The notes under the pieces were generated by a model. That model was not told where the DNA came from. It ran no database searches and worked only from the letters and a program-made list of their open reading frames with translations. Positions 31,678 to 33,278 of a DNA stretch of 33,278 nt are shown in pieces. Made by a program: the position numbers and the translations under genes. This DNA is from an uncultured Parvularculaceae bacterium (lineage in GTDB: Bacteria; Pseudomonadota; Alphaproteobacteria; Caulobacterales; Parvularculaceae): positions 1-33,278 of the forward strand of contig CAJXLJ010000032.1 of the NCBI GenBank assembly GCA_913055785.1. The letters are read 5' to 3'. The first letter of the stretch is position 1. Each line of letters starts with the position of its first letter.

Positions 31678-33278
31678 TTACAGTTTCATCGTCTGCGGCC
31701 GCGCCTTGAGGAGGTAGCCTCCGGCCAGCAGCCGCGTCAGCACATAGGCCGTAAAGACCGAGGTCACGACGCCGACCGCAAGCGTGATCGCAAATCCGCG
31801 CACCGGCCCTGCGCCGAGCTGGAACATGATCAGCGCCGCGAGGAAGGTCGTAACGTTGGCGTCGAGAATCGCCGACCAGGCTTTTTCATAACCGAGTTCG
31901 GCGGCGTTGATCGGCTTCTTGCCGTTCATCAGTTCTTCGCGGATGCGCTCGAAGATCAGCACGTTGGCGTCAACCGCCATGCCGATGGTAAGGACGATGC
32001 CGGCGATGCCCGGCAGGGTCAGGGTCGAGCCCATGAGCGACAGCGCGCCGGCGATCAGGATGACGTTGGCGATGAGCGCGATATCGGCGTAGATCCCGAA
32101 CCGACCGTAGCTCACCACCATATAGATGATGACCAGTACGAAACCGAGCAGGAGCGCCTCCGCGCCGGCTTTCACCGAATCGGCGCCGAGCGTCGGGTCG
32201 ATGGTGCGCTGGTCAAGCGTCGTCAGCTCCGCCGGCAAGGCGCCGGACCGGATCAGCAGCGCGGTCTGCGACGCTTCAGCGGCGGTGAAATTGCCGGTGA
32301 TGCGGCCCGAACCGGTAGTGATCGCCGACTGGATAGTTGGTGCGGAGATGACCTCATTGTCGAGGATGATCGCGAAAACCGCGCCGATATTGTTACGGGT
32401 GTAATCGGAGAAACGGCGCGCGCCGCGCGTGTCGAATTCGAAATTGATCTGGAAACCGCCGGTTTCGCTATTGGGCGAAGCCCAGGCGTTATTGACCATA
32501 TCCCCGGTGACTTCCGCCTCTTCGTGAAGCACGATCGGCGGCGCGCCGGACCCCTCGAATTCCGCAAACGGCACCAGCATGCGTCCGGGCGGCATCGGCC
32601 CCGAGGGATCGACAGTCGGGTCCTGCCGGTGAAAGCTGAGCTGGCCGGTACGGTTGATGATCGCTTTCAGCGCTTCCGGGTCATTGTCGCCCGGCACCTG
32701 AACCACGATGCGGTTCTCGCCTTGCGGCGCGATAGAGACTTCCTTGTTGCCGGCGGGATCGATACGCCGGCGCACGACCTCGATCGAATCGCGCACTGCT
32801 TCACTTGAATAATAGATCTGCGCGTCAGAGGTCATGGCGATGTCGATGCGGGGACCGTCGCGCGAAACAATATAAGGGCGCGTTCCTAGACCGAACGTGC
32901 TTCCTATGCCGGGCTTGGTGATATCGCGCACGCGGTCTTCGGCTTCGTCGGCGTCGCTTTCATCGCGCACCCGCAACGTCACCGTGCTGGTCTCAGCATT
33001 ATAGACAAGGTTTGCAATTGAAATGCGTTCCTTGTTGCTGGCGCGGTTGGGACGCATCTCCCGGCGGATATCGGTCATCAGTGACTTCATGCGGTCGTCG
33101 ATGACCTTGTCCGTCTTGACGCCGAGCAGTAGAGAGGACCCGCCCTGAAGATCGAGACCGAGATTGATCGTGGTGCGCGGCAGGAAACCCGGCAGACTGT
33201 TCCGGGTCTCTTCGCTCAGGAGATTGGGGACGGCGAAGGCCAGTCCTAAAAGGACGAGACCGACGACGCCGGCGATTT
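31678..33278 (-). CDS. secD: Protein translocase subunit SecD, 5' end outside window
   Basis: SecD is the larger partner of SecF. The frame is open from 31678 to the right edge, about 533 codons. The edge falls within or just before the first membrane helix (VGLVLLGLAFAVPNLL), followed by the hallmark INLGLDLQGGSSLLLGV. The periplasmic P1 domain follows, including DSIEVVRRRIDPAGN and NRIVVQVPG. The C-terminal membrane block contains TLPGIAGIVLTIGMAVDANV and LIFERIREEL. An ATG at 33090 is internal and not the start, because conserved SecD sequence continues upstream of it. Only roughly the first ten residues are missing. Confidence 0.96.
   Translation of the reverse strand, partial: IAGVVGLVLLGLAFAVPNLLSEETRNSLPGFLPRTTINLGLDLQGGSSLLLGVKTDKVIDDRMKSLMTDIRREMRPNRASNKERISIANLVYNAETSTVTLRVRDESDADEAEDRVRDITKPGIGSTFGLGTRPYIVSRDGPRIDIAMTSDAQIYYSSEAVRDSIEVVRRRIDPAGNKEVSIAPQGENRIVVQVPGDNDPEALKAIINRTGQLSFHRQDPTVDPSGPMPPGRMLVPFAEFEGSGAPPIVLHEEAEVTGDMVNNAWASPNSETGGFQINFEFDTRGARRFSDYTRNNIGAVFAIILDNEVISAPTIQSAITTGSGRITGNFTAAEASQTALLIRSGALPAELTTLDQRTIDPTLGADSVKAGAEALLLGFVLVIIYMVVSYGRFGIYADIALIANVILIAGALSLMGSTLTLPGIAGIVLTIGMAVDANVLIFERIREELMNGKKPINAAELGYEKAWSAILDANVTTFLAALIMFQLGAGPVRGFAITLAVGVVTSVFTAYVLTRLLAGGYLLKARPQTMKL

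Overview
The window looks like a compact, GC-rich stretch of alphaproteobacterial chromosome. The evidence is a circularly permuted (two-piece) tmRNA gene with an alphaproteobacterial-type tag, an alphaproteobacterial SspB adaptor, a small RHH_4-type ribbon-helix-helix protein, and the gene orders mreBCD-mrdA-rodA, hflK-hflC-degP, thyA-folA and secD-secF. The exact family cannot be fixed from sequence alone; a Caulobacterales/Parvularculales-like host is a guess. Nearly everything is core chromosome. Convergent genes typically end within 0 to 10 bases of each other. No prophage, CRISPR array, insertion sequence or tRNA was seen.

Layout: 1-5089 (minus) is the cell-elongation operon mreB, mreC, mreD, mrdA (PBP2) and rodA (cut by the left edge), with a plausible promoter upstream of mreB. 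5255-6022 (minus) encodes a TVP38/TMEM64 membrane protein. 6331-6996 (plus) encodes a membrane-anchored lysozyme-fold protein, converging on a small exported DUF4440-like protein (6993-7430). miaA (minus) and serB (plus) diverge from an 18-base gap. 9316-12833 (minus) is the envelope proteolysis cluster hflK-hflC-degP. Next come an Mrp/ApbC ATPase with no cysteines, an exported DUF4440-like protein with a proline-rich linker, and thyA-folA for thymidylate synthesis.

16813-18213 encodes a multi-pass DUF4153-like membrane protein. Directly after it, a lipoprotein gene (18323-19114) sits between two 69-base direct repeats. The first repeat is the 3' end of the DUF4153-like gene. The second is a stranded copy of that 3' end, still in frame and with its own stop codon. 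This is the clearest sign of insertion in the window. A small Xre-type regulator follows, then the split tmRNA gene with its tag ORF, promoter and terminator, then sspB, whose product delivers tmRNA-tagged proteins to ClpXP. fumC, a 73-residue unknown protein, an RHH regulator preceded by a terminator-like hairpin, and a two-gene ABC exporter lead to 24555.

The last third holds a strongly diverged glnE (minus), a ClC-type chloride/proton antiporter gene (plus), an NDUFAF6-like squalene/phytoene-synthase-family gene (minus), an Fe-type superoxide dismutase gene (plus), an interleaved palindromic repeat, and secF-secD (minus, secD cut by the right edge).

I found no wholly new multi-gene system. 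The strongest leads are the repeat-flanked lipoprotein cassette, the GlnE homologue that has lost nucleotidyltransferase motifs, the lysozyme-like protein without the usual Asp/Thr, the cysteine-free Mrp, the hairpin touching the RHH start codon, and the tmRNA-sspB neighbourhood.
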